NCBI GenBank assembly: GCA_948470255.1
Contig: CAOKOS010000007.1
Coordinates: 1 to 64,000, forward strand
Length of the DNA stretch: 64,000 bases
Source of the DNA: an uncultured Lachnotalea sp.
GTDB lineage: Bacteria > Bacillota > Clostridia > Lachnospirales > Lachnospiraceae
Reading direction: 5' to 3'
Shown piece by piece: positions 20,759-30,063 of the stretch. The first letter of the stretch is position 1. Each line of letters begins with the position of its first letter. Position numbers and translations under genes: made by a program. A model generated the notes under the pieces. That model was not told the DNA's origin. It did no database searches and worked only from the letters and a program-made list of their open reading frames with translations.

Positions 20759-21790
20759 TTAGATGCCCTCCTTTGCTAGTGTATTGATGATGTTGATATA
20801 GGAGATGTACTCCGGGCAGACGGCTTCACAGCGTCCGCAGCCTACACACATGGGATAATCGAACCGTTTTTCAAAATCGCGGATTTTATGGAGCGCTTTG
20901 AAACGCAGCCTGTCGCCCTGGGATTTTCGGAAACTGTTTCCTCCGGCAATATCCGTATACCCGTCCACCTGGCAGGAGGCCCAGACTCTTCTCCTTTCTC
21001 CAGCTTTTTCGTTGTCCCGGTAATGGATGTCCTGCATGGTAAAACAGGTACAGGTGGGGCAGACAAAATTGCAGCGCCCGCACCCTATGCAGCGGTTTCC
21101 ATAGGCCTCCCAGATGGGATGGGATAAAATATCATCGGAAAAAGAGACGGGCAGGGTAACGGATTCTTTATTTGATTTGGGAAATTCCGGCTCTACTTGG
21201 AGGGAGACGGATTTTGCCGTTTCTGGCTCACATTCTTCTAAAAATCCCTTAAAGAAAGGGGAAAGCTCTTTTGACTTACAGTCTGCCCATACAAAGGTAT
21301 CGGAGACTTTTAGATATAGGTCGTAAGCGTCAGTTTGAGCAGTTCCCATGGAGACGCAGAATCCGGTATCACAAGTTTCCGGGCAGCCCATCAGTACGAA
21401 GAGAGTGCGCTCCCGACGTCTCTTATAATAAAAATCTTCGGGGCCGTTTTCCAGATAAATGGCATCCAGCCGCCTTAAAGCGTGGAGGTCGCAGCTGCGA
21501 AGGAAAATCAGCCGTTTCTTTTCTTCACCAGCCGGGACAGAGGACGTGTTTTCCGTAAAATAAAGACAGGTTTCATTGATGGGAAGCAGAGCTTCTTTGA
21601 AGGAATAGTCGGACTTTTTTTCAAACTCGATTTCGGCCAGGGTGCGGACGGTCCCGTAACGGATAATGCCCGTATCGGAAAAGCATCCTTCCCCGGAAAA
21701 AACTTTTGGCGCAAAAATTTCATAATGTTTTCCCAGCCCCTTAAAAAGATTGTCAGCGGCTTCTCTGGGAATTTTGTATCCCATAGACAT
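20759..21790 (-). CDS. asrA: Anaerobic sulfite reductase subunit A
   Basis: 4Fe-4S motifs CIGCGRCNFVCPTC and CVGCGRCEAVCPEY; operon context. Confidence 0.93.
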   Translation of the reverse strand: MSMGYKIPREAADNLFKGLGKHYEIFAPKVFSGEGCFSDTGIIRYGTVRTLAEIEFEKKSDYSFKEALLPINETCLYFTENTSSVPAGEEKKRLIFLRSCDLHALRRLDAIYLENGPEDFYYKRRRERTLFVLMGCPETCDTGFCVSMGTAQTDAYDLYLKVSDTFVWADCKSKELSPFFKGFLEECEPETAKSVSLQVEPEFPKSNKESVTLPVSFSDDILSHPIWEAYGNRCIGCGRCNFVCPTCTCFTMQDIHYRDNEKAGERRRVWASCQVDGYTDIAGGNSFRKSQGDRLRFKALHKIRDFEKRFDYPMCVGCGRCEAVCPEYISYINIINTLAKEGI

Positions 21791-21840
21791 TCCCCTTTCT
21801 AAAATAGTATTGTTTTAATTTTACAAGAAAATAAAAAAGA

Positions 21841-21864
21841 ATTCCGTGACGGATATCACGGAAT
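21841..21864 (-). promoter_or_regulatory. Putative Crp/Fnr-family operator upstream of asrA
   Basis: ATTCCGTGA-cggata-TCACGGAAT: GTGA-N6-TCAC core with 9-bp arms. Confidence 0.45.
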
Positions 21865-21874
21865 AAAAAGTTTT

Positions 21875-22582
21875 TCAGGTTTTCCACAATTTCAATTTTT
21901 CGGTATCGGGGATGGTGATCCTTTTTTTGTCCATGAGGATGAGTCCAAGGCGGCAGAATTTGCGGCAAGTCCTGGAGGTGTTTTCCCTGGGGACGCCTAA
22001 GAGGTCGGCGAGAAAGGTGACGGAAAGATCCATGTCAATGAGGGTGCCTTGCCAGGTAGAAACGCCAAAATCCCGGGCCAGTTTCCAGAGCTTGGAGGCC
22101 AATTTCCGCTCCAGATAGACATTTCCGACTGTGTTTTTAAGCTGGTATTCCAACCTGCGGATTTTCTGCTCCTGGTGGCGGAGCAGGGAATTTGTCAGGG
22201 AGAAATCGTTTTCCATCATGGATAAAAAATCGCGCCTGGGGACTTTTAAGAAACGGCAGGGTTCCAGGGTTTCACAAAAGATGCTGTTGTAATCCTGGGT
22301 TACGCTTTCATTGGCCAGATTACCGCGGCCTAAAATAAACAGGATTTTCCTTCCGCCGGTTTTAGTCAGGTTATAAATGATAACCTTGCCGTCCAGAATG
22401 AAAAACAGGCTGTGATTATCCTCCCCGGCCCGCAGGCACAGGCAGCCCTTGGAATACAGGACAAGTTTTCCACAGGCTGTCAGTTTTTTTCTGGTTTCCG
22501 GCCGGCATCCTTCAAATATGGGGATTACATCAAGGTCAAATGGACTGTTCATAGAAGGGATCCTCTTTTGCATTTTCTCCAA
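21875..22582 (-). CDS. Crp/Fnr-family transcriptional regulator
   Basis: cNMP-binding domain and HTH VTFLADLLGVPRENTSRTCRKF. Confidence 0.9.
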   Translation of the reverse strand: MEKMQKRIPSMNSPFDLDVIPIFEGCRPETRKKLTACGKLVLYSKGCLCLRAGEDNHSLFFILDGKVIIYNLTKTGGRKILFILGRGNLANESVTQDYNSIFCETLEPCRFLKVPRRDFLSMMENDFSLTNSLLRHQEQKIRRLEYQLKNTVGNVYLERKLASKLWKLARDFGVSTWQGTLIDMDLSVTFLADLLGVPRENTSRTCRKFCRLGLILMDKKRITIPDTEKLKLWKT

Positions 22583-22962
22583 AATAAAAAGGCATAAAAT
22601 TAATTTTTAAAACTTCGTCAAGTTTATGGTTCAAATAAACTTTATTTGTTTCAAATAGGTTTCAATGAGCGCTTTACCATAGAATCTTTTCATATATTTT
22701 CTCGCCAGAAAAGACGGACGTCCGGGTCTTTTCGCCCATTATAGCGTACAGTGATAAAAAATACAAGAAACAGATTGTAAAGGTTTTAGCTTGATGACGA
22801 CGGTACCGCCAGCGGAAAGGGCTGTTTTGAATGTGTTTTTAATGTATATGCTTGTTTTACATTGTTTTTTGAAGCCTTAAAAAGTATAATAACAAGGTAA
22901 GGAAAGCTCTGGTATAGCTCAGGTTACTGCTTATCCTAATCCAAAACGAAAGGAAAGATAAT

Positions 22963-23907
22963 TTGGAAGAGCTAATTCAATTAAAATCTTTTCCTGTGCA
23001 AACAACTTTAAGCATTTTATTAAAAGATAAAACAACTAAGAAAAATATTATATGGGCAACAAAAAGTTATGAGAGTTTTGGCGCTCAATATTCTGATGAT
23101 AAACAGATAACTGTGGAGGCAATAACGGGGCTTAATTCTATTATGCTACAGCCTCGAATCATGAAGGCAATGGAGCAACAGCAAGAACGCACAAAGAATC
23201 GTGCCGAAGTATTTACTCCATCTTGGATATGTAATCAGATGAATAATTATTGTGATGAGGAATGGTTTGGCAGAAAAGATGTTTTTAATATTCAAAAAGA
23301 AAAATCATGGGAATCTATAGCTGAAAGAATTATGTTTCCAGAGGACAAGACTTGGAAACAATATGTAGATTCCAGACGATTAGAAATAACTTGTGGAGAA
23401 GCGCCTTTCATTGTTTCAAGGTATGATGCTGCTACAGGCGATCTTATTAAAATAGAAAATAGAATAGGTATTCTTGATCGTAAACTCAGGGTAATAAATG
23501 AGAATACTAATAACGATGCAGAATGGATGGATTGGGTTATTAGAGCTTTCCAAAGTGTTTATGGTTATGAATTTCAAGGCGACAATCTTTTGATTGGTAG
23601 AATTAATTTAATTATGACATTTGTTGATTATTTGAATTATAAATGGAATAGAGAGCCTACTGCTTCTGAATTAAAAAAAATAGCAAATATTATAGCTTGG
23701 AATTTATGGCAGATGGATGGTTTAACAGGGACAGTTCCGTTGGGCGTTCCAGAAGAAGATACATATCAATATTCTTTATTTGATTTTATAGATGGCATGG
23801 AAGATATGAAAGAAGAAAAAACAGAAACAATTTCACCGAAGTGTAGAATATACGATTGGAGAGCGTCACACTCTATACTTTTTGAATCACTGAAAAAGGA
23901 GAGGTAA
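22963..23907 (+). CDS. DNA methyltransferase N-terminal part (restriction subunit M-like)
   Basis: NRAEVFTPSWICNQMNNY and ITCGEAPFIVSRYD; lacks the NPPY motif. The true initiation codon is uncertain (TTG at 22963). Confidence 0.75.
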   Translation: MEELIQLKSFPVQTTLSILLKDKTTKKNIIWATKSYESFGAQYSDDKQITVEAITGLNSIMLQPRIMKAMEQQQERTKNRAEVFTPSWICNQMNNYCDEEWFGRKDVFNIQKEKSWESIAERIMFPEDKTWKQYVDSRRLEITCGEAPFIVSRYDAATGDLIKIENRIGILDRKLRVINENTNNDAEWMDWVIRAFQSVYGYEFQGDNLLIGRINLIMTFVDYLNYKWNREPTASELKKIANIIAWNLWQMDGLTGTVPLGVPEEDTYQYSLFDFIDGMEDMKEEKTETISPKCRIYDWRASHSILFESLKKER

Positions 23908-23910
23908 AAA

Positions 23911-24945
23911 ATGAAATTTGATTATGTGATTGGAAATCCGCCATATCAGGAAGATAGATTGGGAGATAATAAAGGATATGCTCCGCCTGTGTATCATAGG
24001 TTTTTAGAAGAATCCTATAAAGTTGGCAGAAAAGTTGAAATGATTCATCCAGCAAGATTCTTATTTAATGCAGGTAGTACGCCTAAACAATGGAATGAAA
24101 AGATGTTGAATGATCCACATTTGAAAGTCCAAGATTATGAACAGGATAGTAGTAAAGTATTTAGTAGTACAGAAATTAAGGGTGGCGTAGCGATTACATA
24201 TCATGATGAGGAGCAATATTATGGTGCTATTGAAACATTTACAGCATATCCAGAGTTAAACTCTATTTTAAAGAAGTCGAAAGCACACCCTACATTTTCA
24301 AAGTTTAGTGATATTGTCGTTACTCGTACTGCATATAGATTAACTCCCTTGATGCATGAAGAACATCCAGAAGCAATTTCACAATTAAGCATAGGACATG
24401 CTTATGATATGTCTACAAATATTTTTGAACGGCTTCCTCAAATATTTTTCGCTGAAAAACCACGGGATGGATTTGAATATATTAGTATTTTAGGAAGAGA
24501 AAAAAATCAACGGTTATACAAATACATTAGAAGAGATTATGTTAATGATGTTGTAAACATGGATAAATACAAAATTTTGTTAGCAAAATCTAATGGAGCA
24601 GGAACCCTTGGAGAAGTTTTTTCTGAACCACTGATTGCTAAACCAATGACTGGTTCTACAGAAACTTTTATAAGTATTGGGTGTTTTTCTACTGAAGATG
24701 AAGCAAATGCTGCTTTAAAATATATTAAAACAAAATATGCAAGAATTATGTTAGGCATATTAAAAATCACTCAAGATATTGCGCCTGATAAATGGGCAAA
24801 TGTTCCCAATCAAGATTTTTCAAATAAATCTGATATTGAGTGGAATAAAACTGTTCATGAGATTGATTTACAATTATACAAAAAATATGGACTGGATGAG
24901 GATGAGATTAATTTTATAGAAAATACAGCAAAGGAGATGGATTGA
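23911..24945 (+). CDS. Adenine-specific DNA methyltransferase C-terminal part (Eco57I-like) with NPPY motif
   Basis: Starts MKFDYVIGNPPYQED; SD AAAGGAGAGG upstream of the ATG. Confidence 0.8.
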   Translation: MKFDYVIGNPPYQEDRLGDNKGYAPPVYHRFLEESYKVGRKVEMIHPARFLFNAGSTPKQWNEKMLNDPHLKVQDYEQDSSKVFSSTEIKGGVAITYHDEEQYYGAIETFTAYPELNSILKKSKAHPTFSKFSDIVVTRTAYRLTPLMHEEHPEAISQLSIGHAYDMSTNIFERLPQIFFAEKPRDGFEYISILGREKNQRLYKYIRRDYVNDVVNMDKYKILLAKSNGAGTLGEVFSEPLIAKPMTGSTETFISIGCFSTEDEANAALKYIKTKYARIMLGILKITQDIAPDKWANVPNQDFSNKSDIEWNKTVHEIDLQLYKKYGLDEDEINFIENTAKEMD

Positions 24946-27900
24946 TGTCCGGAATTAATATACAAACAACCAGCCGAATTATTCCCATGATTTATGCTTA
25001 TTCCACTCCAGAAGTTCCAAAGCGAGATGGATGGGTAAAAATTGGTTATACAGAGCAAGATGTAGATAAGAGAATAAAGCAACAAACATATACGGCTGGA
25101 CTTAAATACAATAAAGAATGGCAAGGGACAGCTATCTTTGACGATGGCTCAGGAGAAGTATTTCATGATACAGATTTCCATGCATATCTTAGTAAATTAG
25201 GTATTGAACGAGAAAAAGGGCATGAATGGTTTCATATAAATGGAATATTATCAAAGGGGCATTTTAGGGATTTTAAAGAAAATAGAGGAATCCCAGATAG
25301 CAGTAGCAGTGAAGTGATTTCATATGTTTTACGAGATGAGCAGAACAAGGCTGTTGAGCAAACAATAGAGTATTTTAAAGGTAATGAAGCAGGTGAGTTC
25401 TTATGGAACGCAAAGCCTCGTTTTGGAAAGACCCTATCCGTATATGATTTTTGTAAACGAATTGAAGCATACAATATTTTGATAGTTACAAACAGACCTG
25501 CTATTGCAAATTCGTGGTATTCAGATTATGAGCGATTTTTTGGAAAAAAATCTGGATACTTATTTGTAAGTTCTACTGATTTGCTTAAAGGGAAAAAGTA
25601 TGTAATAACAAGAGAAGAATATAGTAAAATTGCGGCAAGATCAGATGATATATTAGGCTGCATAGAATTTGTGAGTTTACAAGATTTAAAAGGTTCAATT
25701 TATTTTGGCGGTCAATATGATAAACTTGTAGAAATCAGTGATGATCCAAAAAGGGGACAGATATGGGATGTCCTTATTATTGATGAAGCGCATGAAGGCG
25801 TAGATACATACAAAACAGATGTGGCGTTTGACCATATCAAACGTAAATTTACTCTGCATTTATCAGGTACTCCCTTTAAAGCACTGGCAAACGATAAGTT
25901 CTCAGAAAAAGCTATCTTTAACTGGACTTATGCCGATGAACAAAAAGCAAAAGAAAGCTGGGATAAAGAAGCGGAAAATCCATATAGCAGTCTTCCAAAG
26001 CTCAATCTTTTTACATATCAAATGTCTGAAATGGTAAAAGATGAATTGGAGCAAGGGATAGAAATCCAAGGAGAAACAGAAGAATATGCTTTTGATTTGA
26101 ATGAATTTTTCAAGACAAAAACGAATGGCAAATTTGAGCATGAAAGCTCTGTAGATAAGTTTTTAACTGCATTGACAAAACAAGAAAAATTTCCTTTTTC
26201 AACGGAAGAATTAAGAAACAAATTAAAACATACATTTTGGCTTTTGAATCGAGTTGATAGTGCAAAAGCTCTTGCAAAAAAACTAAGGGAACATGAAGTC
26301 TTTAAGGATTATGAAATTGTTCTTGCCGCAGGAGATGGAAAAATAGATGACCAAGATGAAACCAAAAAATCATTTGATAAAGTGAAAAAAGCTATTGCAG
26401 AAAATGAAAAGACAATCACTATATCCGTAGGACAGCTTACAACAGGCGTTACTATTCCAGAATGGACTGCTGTTCTTATGCTTAGTAATGTGAAAAGTCC
26501 AGCCTTATATATGCAGGCGGCTTTTCGTGCGCAAAATCCTTACTCTTTTTCAAAGGCAGGACAATTTTATCGCAAAGAAAATGCCTATGTATTTGACTTT
26601 GATCCTGCAAGAACACTTACCATTTTTGAAGAATTTGCTAATGATTTATCAACGGAAACATCCGATGGAAGAGGGGATTCCGACAAAAGAAAAGACAACG
26701 TTAGAACGCTTCTTAATTTCTTTCCTGTGATTGGAGAAGATGAAAATGGAGAAATGATAGAGCTTGATGCTGAAAAAGTTCTGTCTATTCCTAGAAAAAT
26801 CCGCTCACAAGAAGTTGTTAAACGTGGATTTATGAGTGATTTCCTTTTCCAGAATATTTCTAATGTATTCCATGCGCCTATGGAAGTGATAGAAATAATC
26901 CAGAATTTTACTGCTATACAAGAGCCGAAGAAAGGAGTAGATATTACAGAAAACACAGCAAAAGATTTGTCGGTAGATAAAGATGGAAATGTATCCATAC
27001 CAAATGAACAGGTAATAGGAAAATCGGCAGAAATTTTTGGAGAAAAGATTTTTGAAGATGTTCCAAACAAACTAAAAGAAACTATAGAATCAATTCATGC
27101 ATCAGAGGAAAAGCCAGAAGAAGAGGCTCTTGATAAGCTAAAGGATATTTTTCATAAAGAGGCTGTTAATGCTGTGATGGAAACTGCACAAAATGAATAT
27201 GGAGCTGACCTGCGCAAATCAGACAAAAATAGGCTTGAACGTAAGTTAAAAAATGATTCAGATCGTATGGTAAATAAAGCTTTTGGCGAATACACTATCA
27301 CAGGAAATAAGCTTGAAAAAGAACGAGAAGAACGACTGGAAATTTGCAAAACTAAAGAAGAAATTGAATCCGTAAATCAAGAATATAACAAAAAACAGGA
27401 TGAAGCCCTCACAACTTTAAAGAAAAACTTATCAGAGGCGGCGGATGATTTTGTTAAGTCAGCAGGTGAAGATGTCGTAAGAACAGTTGAAACGCAAAAG
27501 AAAGAGCAAAAGAAAAAAGGAATCGAGGATTCTGTAAAAGACCATCTTCGAGGTTTTTCAAGAACCATCCCATCTTTCTTAATGGCGTATGGAGATGAAA
27601 CGGTTACGCTTGCAAATTTTGATAAAGTCATTCCTGATGAAGTCTTTAAAGAAGTTACAAGTATCTCTTTAGATGATTTTATCTTTCTTCGTGATGGTGG
27701 AGACTATACAGATCAAGAAACAGGAGAGAAAAAGCATTTTAATGGAAAACTTTTTGACCCTGTAGTATTTGATGATTCTGTAAAGGAGTTTTTGCGTTTA
27801 AAAGCGAGACTGGCAAATTATTTTGAAGAAACAAGTAAAGAAGATATTTTTGATTATATTCCGCCACAAAAGACAAATCAGATTTTTACGCCTAAATGGG

Positions 27901-28274
27901 TCGTAAAGAAAATGGTTGATATGTTAGAAGAAGAAAATCCTGGATGCTTCAATAAAGATGACCAAACTTTTATGGATTTATATATGAAGTCTGGCCTATA
28001 TATTGCTGAAATTGTAAAGCGTCTATATCAAAGCGAAGAAATGAAAAAGCAGCATCCAGACGATAAGGAAAGGCTGAAGCATATTTTTAAAAAACAAGTT
28101 TACGGTCTTGCCCCTACAGAAATTATATATAAAATCGCTACTAATTTTATTTTGGGATTCAATGATGATGTTGCTGATATGGAGCATAATTTTAAACAAG
28201 CAGATGCTCTTGAACCAGCAAAAGAAGGACAGTTGAGCCAGTTCTTAGATAAGCTTTATGGAGATGGCAAGTAA
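24945..28274 (+). CDS. GIY-YIG-like nuclease / DEAD-type helicase restriction protein
   Basis: N-terminal YAYSTPEVPKRDGWVKIGYTEQDVDKRI; Walker A-like NAKPRFGKT; DEAH box; C-terminal FTPKWVVKKMVDML. ATG at 24945 overlaps the upstream stop. Confidence 0.8.
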   Translation: MSGINIQTTSRIIPMIYAYSTPEVPKRDGWVKIGYTEQDVDKRIKQQTYTAGLKYNKEWQGTAIFDDGSGEVFHDTDFHAYLSKLGIEREKGHEWFHINGILSKGHFRDFKENRGIPDSSSSEVISYVLRDEQNKAVEQTIEYFKGNEAGEFLWNAKPRFGKTLSVYDFCKRIEAYNILIVTNRPAIANSWYSDYERFFGKKSGYLFVSSTDLLKGKKYVITREEYSKIAARSDDILGCIEFVSLQDLKGSIYFGGQYDKLVEISDDPKRGQIWDVLIIDEAHEGVDTYKTDVAFDHIKRKFTLHLSGTPFKALANDKFSEKAIFNWTYADEQKAKESWDKEAENPYSSLPKLNLFTYQMSEMVKDELEQGIEIQGETEEYAFDLNEFFKTKTNGKFEHESSVDKFLTALTKQEKFPFSTEELRNKLKHTFWLLNRVDSAKALAKKLREHEVFKDYEIVLAAGDGKIDDQDETKKSFDKVKKAIAENEKTITISVGQLTTGVTIPEWTAVLMLSNVKSPALYMQAAFRAQNPYSFSKAGQFYRKENAYVFDFDPARTLTIFEEFANDLSTETSDGRGDSDKRKDNVRTLLNFFPVIGEDENGEMIELDAEKVLSIPRKIRSQEVVKRGFMSDFLFQNISNVFHAPMEVIEIIQNFTAIQEPKKGVDITENTAKDLSVDKDGNVSIPNEQVIGKSAEIFGEKIFEDVPNKLKETIESIHASEEKPEEEALDKLKDIFHKEAVNAVMETAQNEYGADLRKSDKNRLERKLKNDSDRMVNKAFGEYTITGNKLEKEREERLEICKTKEEIESVNQEYNKKQDEALTTLKKNLSEAADDFVKSAGEDVVRTVETQKKEQKKKGIEDSVKDHLRGFSRTIPSFLMAYGDETVTLANFDKVIPDEVFKEVTSISLDDFIFLRDGGDYTDQETGEKKHFNGKLFDPVVFDDSVKEFLRLKARLANYFEETSKEDIFDYIPPQKTNQIFTPKWVVKKMVDMLEEENPGCFNKDDQTFMDLYMKSGLYIAEIVKRLYQSEEMKKQHPDDKERLKHIFKKQVYGLAPTEIIYKIATNFILGFNDDVADMEHNFKQADALEPAKEGQLSQFLDKLYGDGK

Positions 28275-28440
28275 TCAAAGGAGGACAATGTTCTAGTATC
28301 TCTTAGGATTGAAAAAGAATTATTTGATAGACTTAATCAATTTTGTGAAGATTCTGGACAACATAAGACAGTTGCAATGGAAAGAGCTTTAACCATGTAT
28401 ATAGATATTATATATATAAGTTTTATCCATTCCTGTATCT
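28275..28440 (+). pseudogene. Remnant of a CopG/ribbon-helix-helix-type protein
   Basis: Frame encodes VLVSLRIEKELFDRLNQFCEDSGQHKTVAMERALTMYID; the SD-linked ATG at 28288 runs into TAG after one codon (ATG TTC TAG). Confidence 0.5.
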
Positions 28441-28627
28441 CCTGTCTTAAATCTGCAAATACATCAGCAGCAGGTTCTTTAGGCAATGACAGTGGAAAAG
28501 ATTAAGTCCACATATTTTAAGACACACGGCCTGCTGTCGGTTTGCAGAATCGGGATGTGATATTAAAGGACTCATTGAAAAAAGGCCTATTGTACGTTTG
28601 AAAGTGCATGAAAAACCTTGAAAATGC

Positions 28628-28656
28628 TTGATTTCTATAGCTGTTGGATGTATAAT
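28628..28656 (+). promoter_or_regulatory. Promoter upstream of the FMN riboswitch
   Basis: TTGATT (28628-28633)-N17-TATAAT (28651-28656). Confidence 0.6.
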
Positions 28657-28680
28657 AAACCAACAACAATATAAAAAAGT

Positions 28681-28790
28681 TCTTCGGGGCGGGGTGAAAG
28701 TCCCCACCGGCGGTATAGTCCGCGAACTGCTTTTTGCAGCTGACCCGGTTGGATTCCGGGACCGACAGTATAGTCTGGATGAGAGAAGAA
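28681..28790 (+). ncRNA. FMN riboswitch (RFN element)
   Basis: GGGGCGGGGTGAAAGTCCCCACCGGCGGTATAGTCCGCGA...CCGGTTGGATTCCGGGACCGACAGTATAGTCTGGATGAGAGAAGA matches the RFN consensus. Confidence 0.97.
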
Positions 28791-28860
28791 TTTGTGCCTG
28801 TGCAGCTGGCATCGGTATTCCCGGTATGGGAATGTTGGAGCAGCGGCGATATATGGAAGC

Positions 28861-28891
28861 CCCGGATACAGTTTAGGTATTCGGGTTTTTT
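28861..28891 (+). terminator. Riboswitch expression-platform terminator
   Basis: CCCGGATAC agtttag GTATTCGGG then a T run. Confidence 0.75.
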
Positions 28892-29098
28892 GTTGTATAA
28901 GATTAAAGGCGTCAAAGGCCCTTGATTTCATCAAATTGCACAAGATTTTGCCGCCCTGCGGTTAGGTGGGGAATTGGAAATCAAAGGATTTCGCTATTCA
29001 GATCTTATATTGATGAAAACGCCTCCAGGGTACAGAACACAAATCCTCTGAGGTGCCCCCAGCTTCGGGGCAGCCAGGAAGAACGGTCAGGAGGAAAA

Positions 29099-29920
29099 AT
29101 GAAACGAGAAAAGTTGCTTACTGTGAAAAACCTTGTCACCATAGCGGTGCTGGCGGCAGTGGCCGCAGTGCTGATGTATCTGGAATTTCCGCTGTGGTTC
29201 GCACCGCCTTTTTATGAGCTGGATTTCAGTGAAATTCCTGTGCTGGTGGGAGCGTTTTCCATGGGGCCGGCCGCCGGCTTTGTGATTGAAGTTTTAAAAG
29301 TGGTTATCAAGCTTCTTCTGAAAGGTTCCACCACCATGGGCGTGGGTGATTGGGCAAACCTTTTGATTGGCTGCTCCCTGGTGATTCCGGCAGCCATGAT
29401 TTATACGAAAAACCGTACCAGAAAAGGGGCGGTTATCGGCCTTGTGGTGGGAACCCTTACCATGGCGTTTGTGGGGTGCTTCCTGAATGCTTACGTGCTT
29501 CTTCCTACATATGCCCAGGCATTTGAAGGGGCATGGCAAGGATTTTTGGTCATGGGGGCTTTTACGGCAGCGGTGGCCTTTCCTGTATTTTTCTTTTATG
29601 GCAGGGAGAAAGGGGAGCATCCGATTCTGATTGGGATGGCAGTGGAGATTTTGATTCTTGCGGTGGCCATTGTCCTGATGAATGTACTGAGGCTTTTTTC
29701 TGGGGACAGCCTGGCTGGGTTAATCGGTATGGGAACGGCTGTGAACCCTGCCATTACGGGAATCTGGAGCTTTGTACTGCTGGCTGTACTGCCCTTTAAT
29801 TTATTAAAGGGAACCATAGTTTCTTTGATTACTATTTTGATTTATAAGCGGATCCGAGTTATAATAAAGCAGGCTGGTGATTCCGGGAGGGTGTCCAGAA
29901 ATAGTTTTGAGAAGCTTTAA
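29099..29920 (+). CDS. ribU: Riboflavin ECF transporter substrate-binding (S) component
   Basis: Multi-TM S component (EFPLWFAPPFYELDFSEIPVLVGAFSMGP) downstream of the FMN riboswitch; SD CAGGAGG before ATG 29099. Confidence 0.92.
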   Translation: MKREKLLTVKNLVTIAVLAAVAAVLMYLEFPLWFAPPFYELDFSEIPVLVGAFSMGPAAGFVIEVLKVVIKLLLKGSTTMGVGDWANLLIGCSLVIPAAMIYTKNRTRKGAVIGLVVGTLTMAFVGCFLNAYVLLPTYAQAFEGAWQGFLVMGAFTAAVAFPVFFFYGREKGEHPILIGMAVEILILAVAIVLMNVLRLFSGDSLAGLIGMGTAVNPAITGIWSFVLLAVLPFNLLKGTIVSLITILIYKRIRVIIKQAGDSGRVSRNSFEKL

Positions 29921-29986
29921 GGTTTTTCAGGACTGTGGAACATGGTTTTAGGAGCTTTAACAGGAATTTTTGTCACCGAAATCAGG

Positions 29987-30019
29987 CCGGAGATGCACGT
30001 GTTGCATCTCCGGATTTTA
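29987..30019 (+). terminator. Terminator after ribU
   Basis: CCGGAGATGCA cgtgt TGCATCTCCGG then ATTTTAT. Confidence 0.6.
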
Positions 30020-30063
30020 TTGTGGTACAGGATATATGAATGATAATCCGGGAGGTAATATCC

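Noticed and set aside
22905-22940. tRNA-like string GGTATAGCTCAGGTT upstream of the R-M cassette
   Set aside because: Only a D-arm-like match; no acceptor, anticodon or T-arm could be arranged around it
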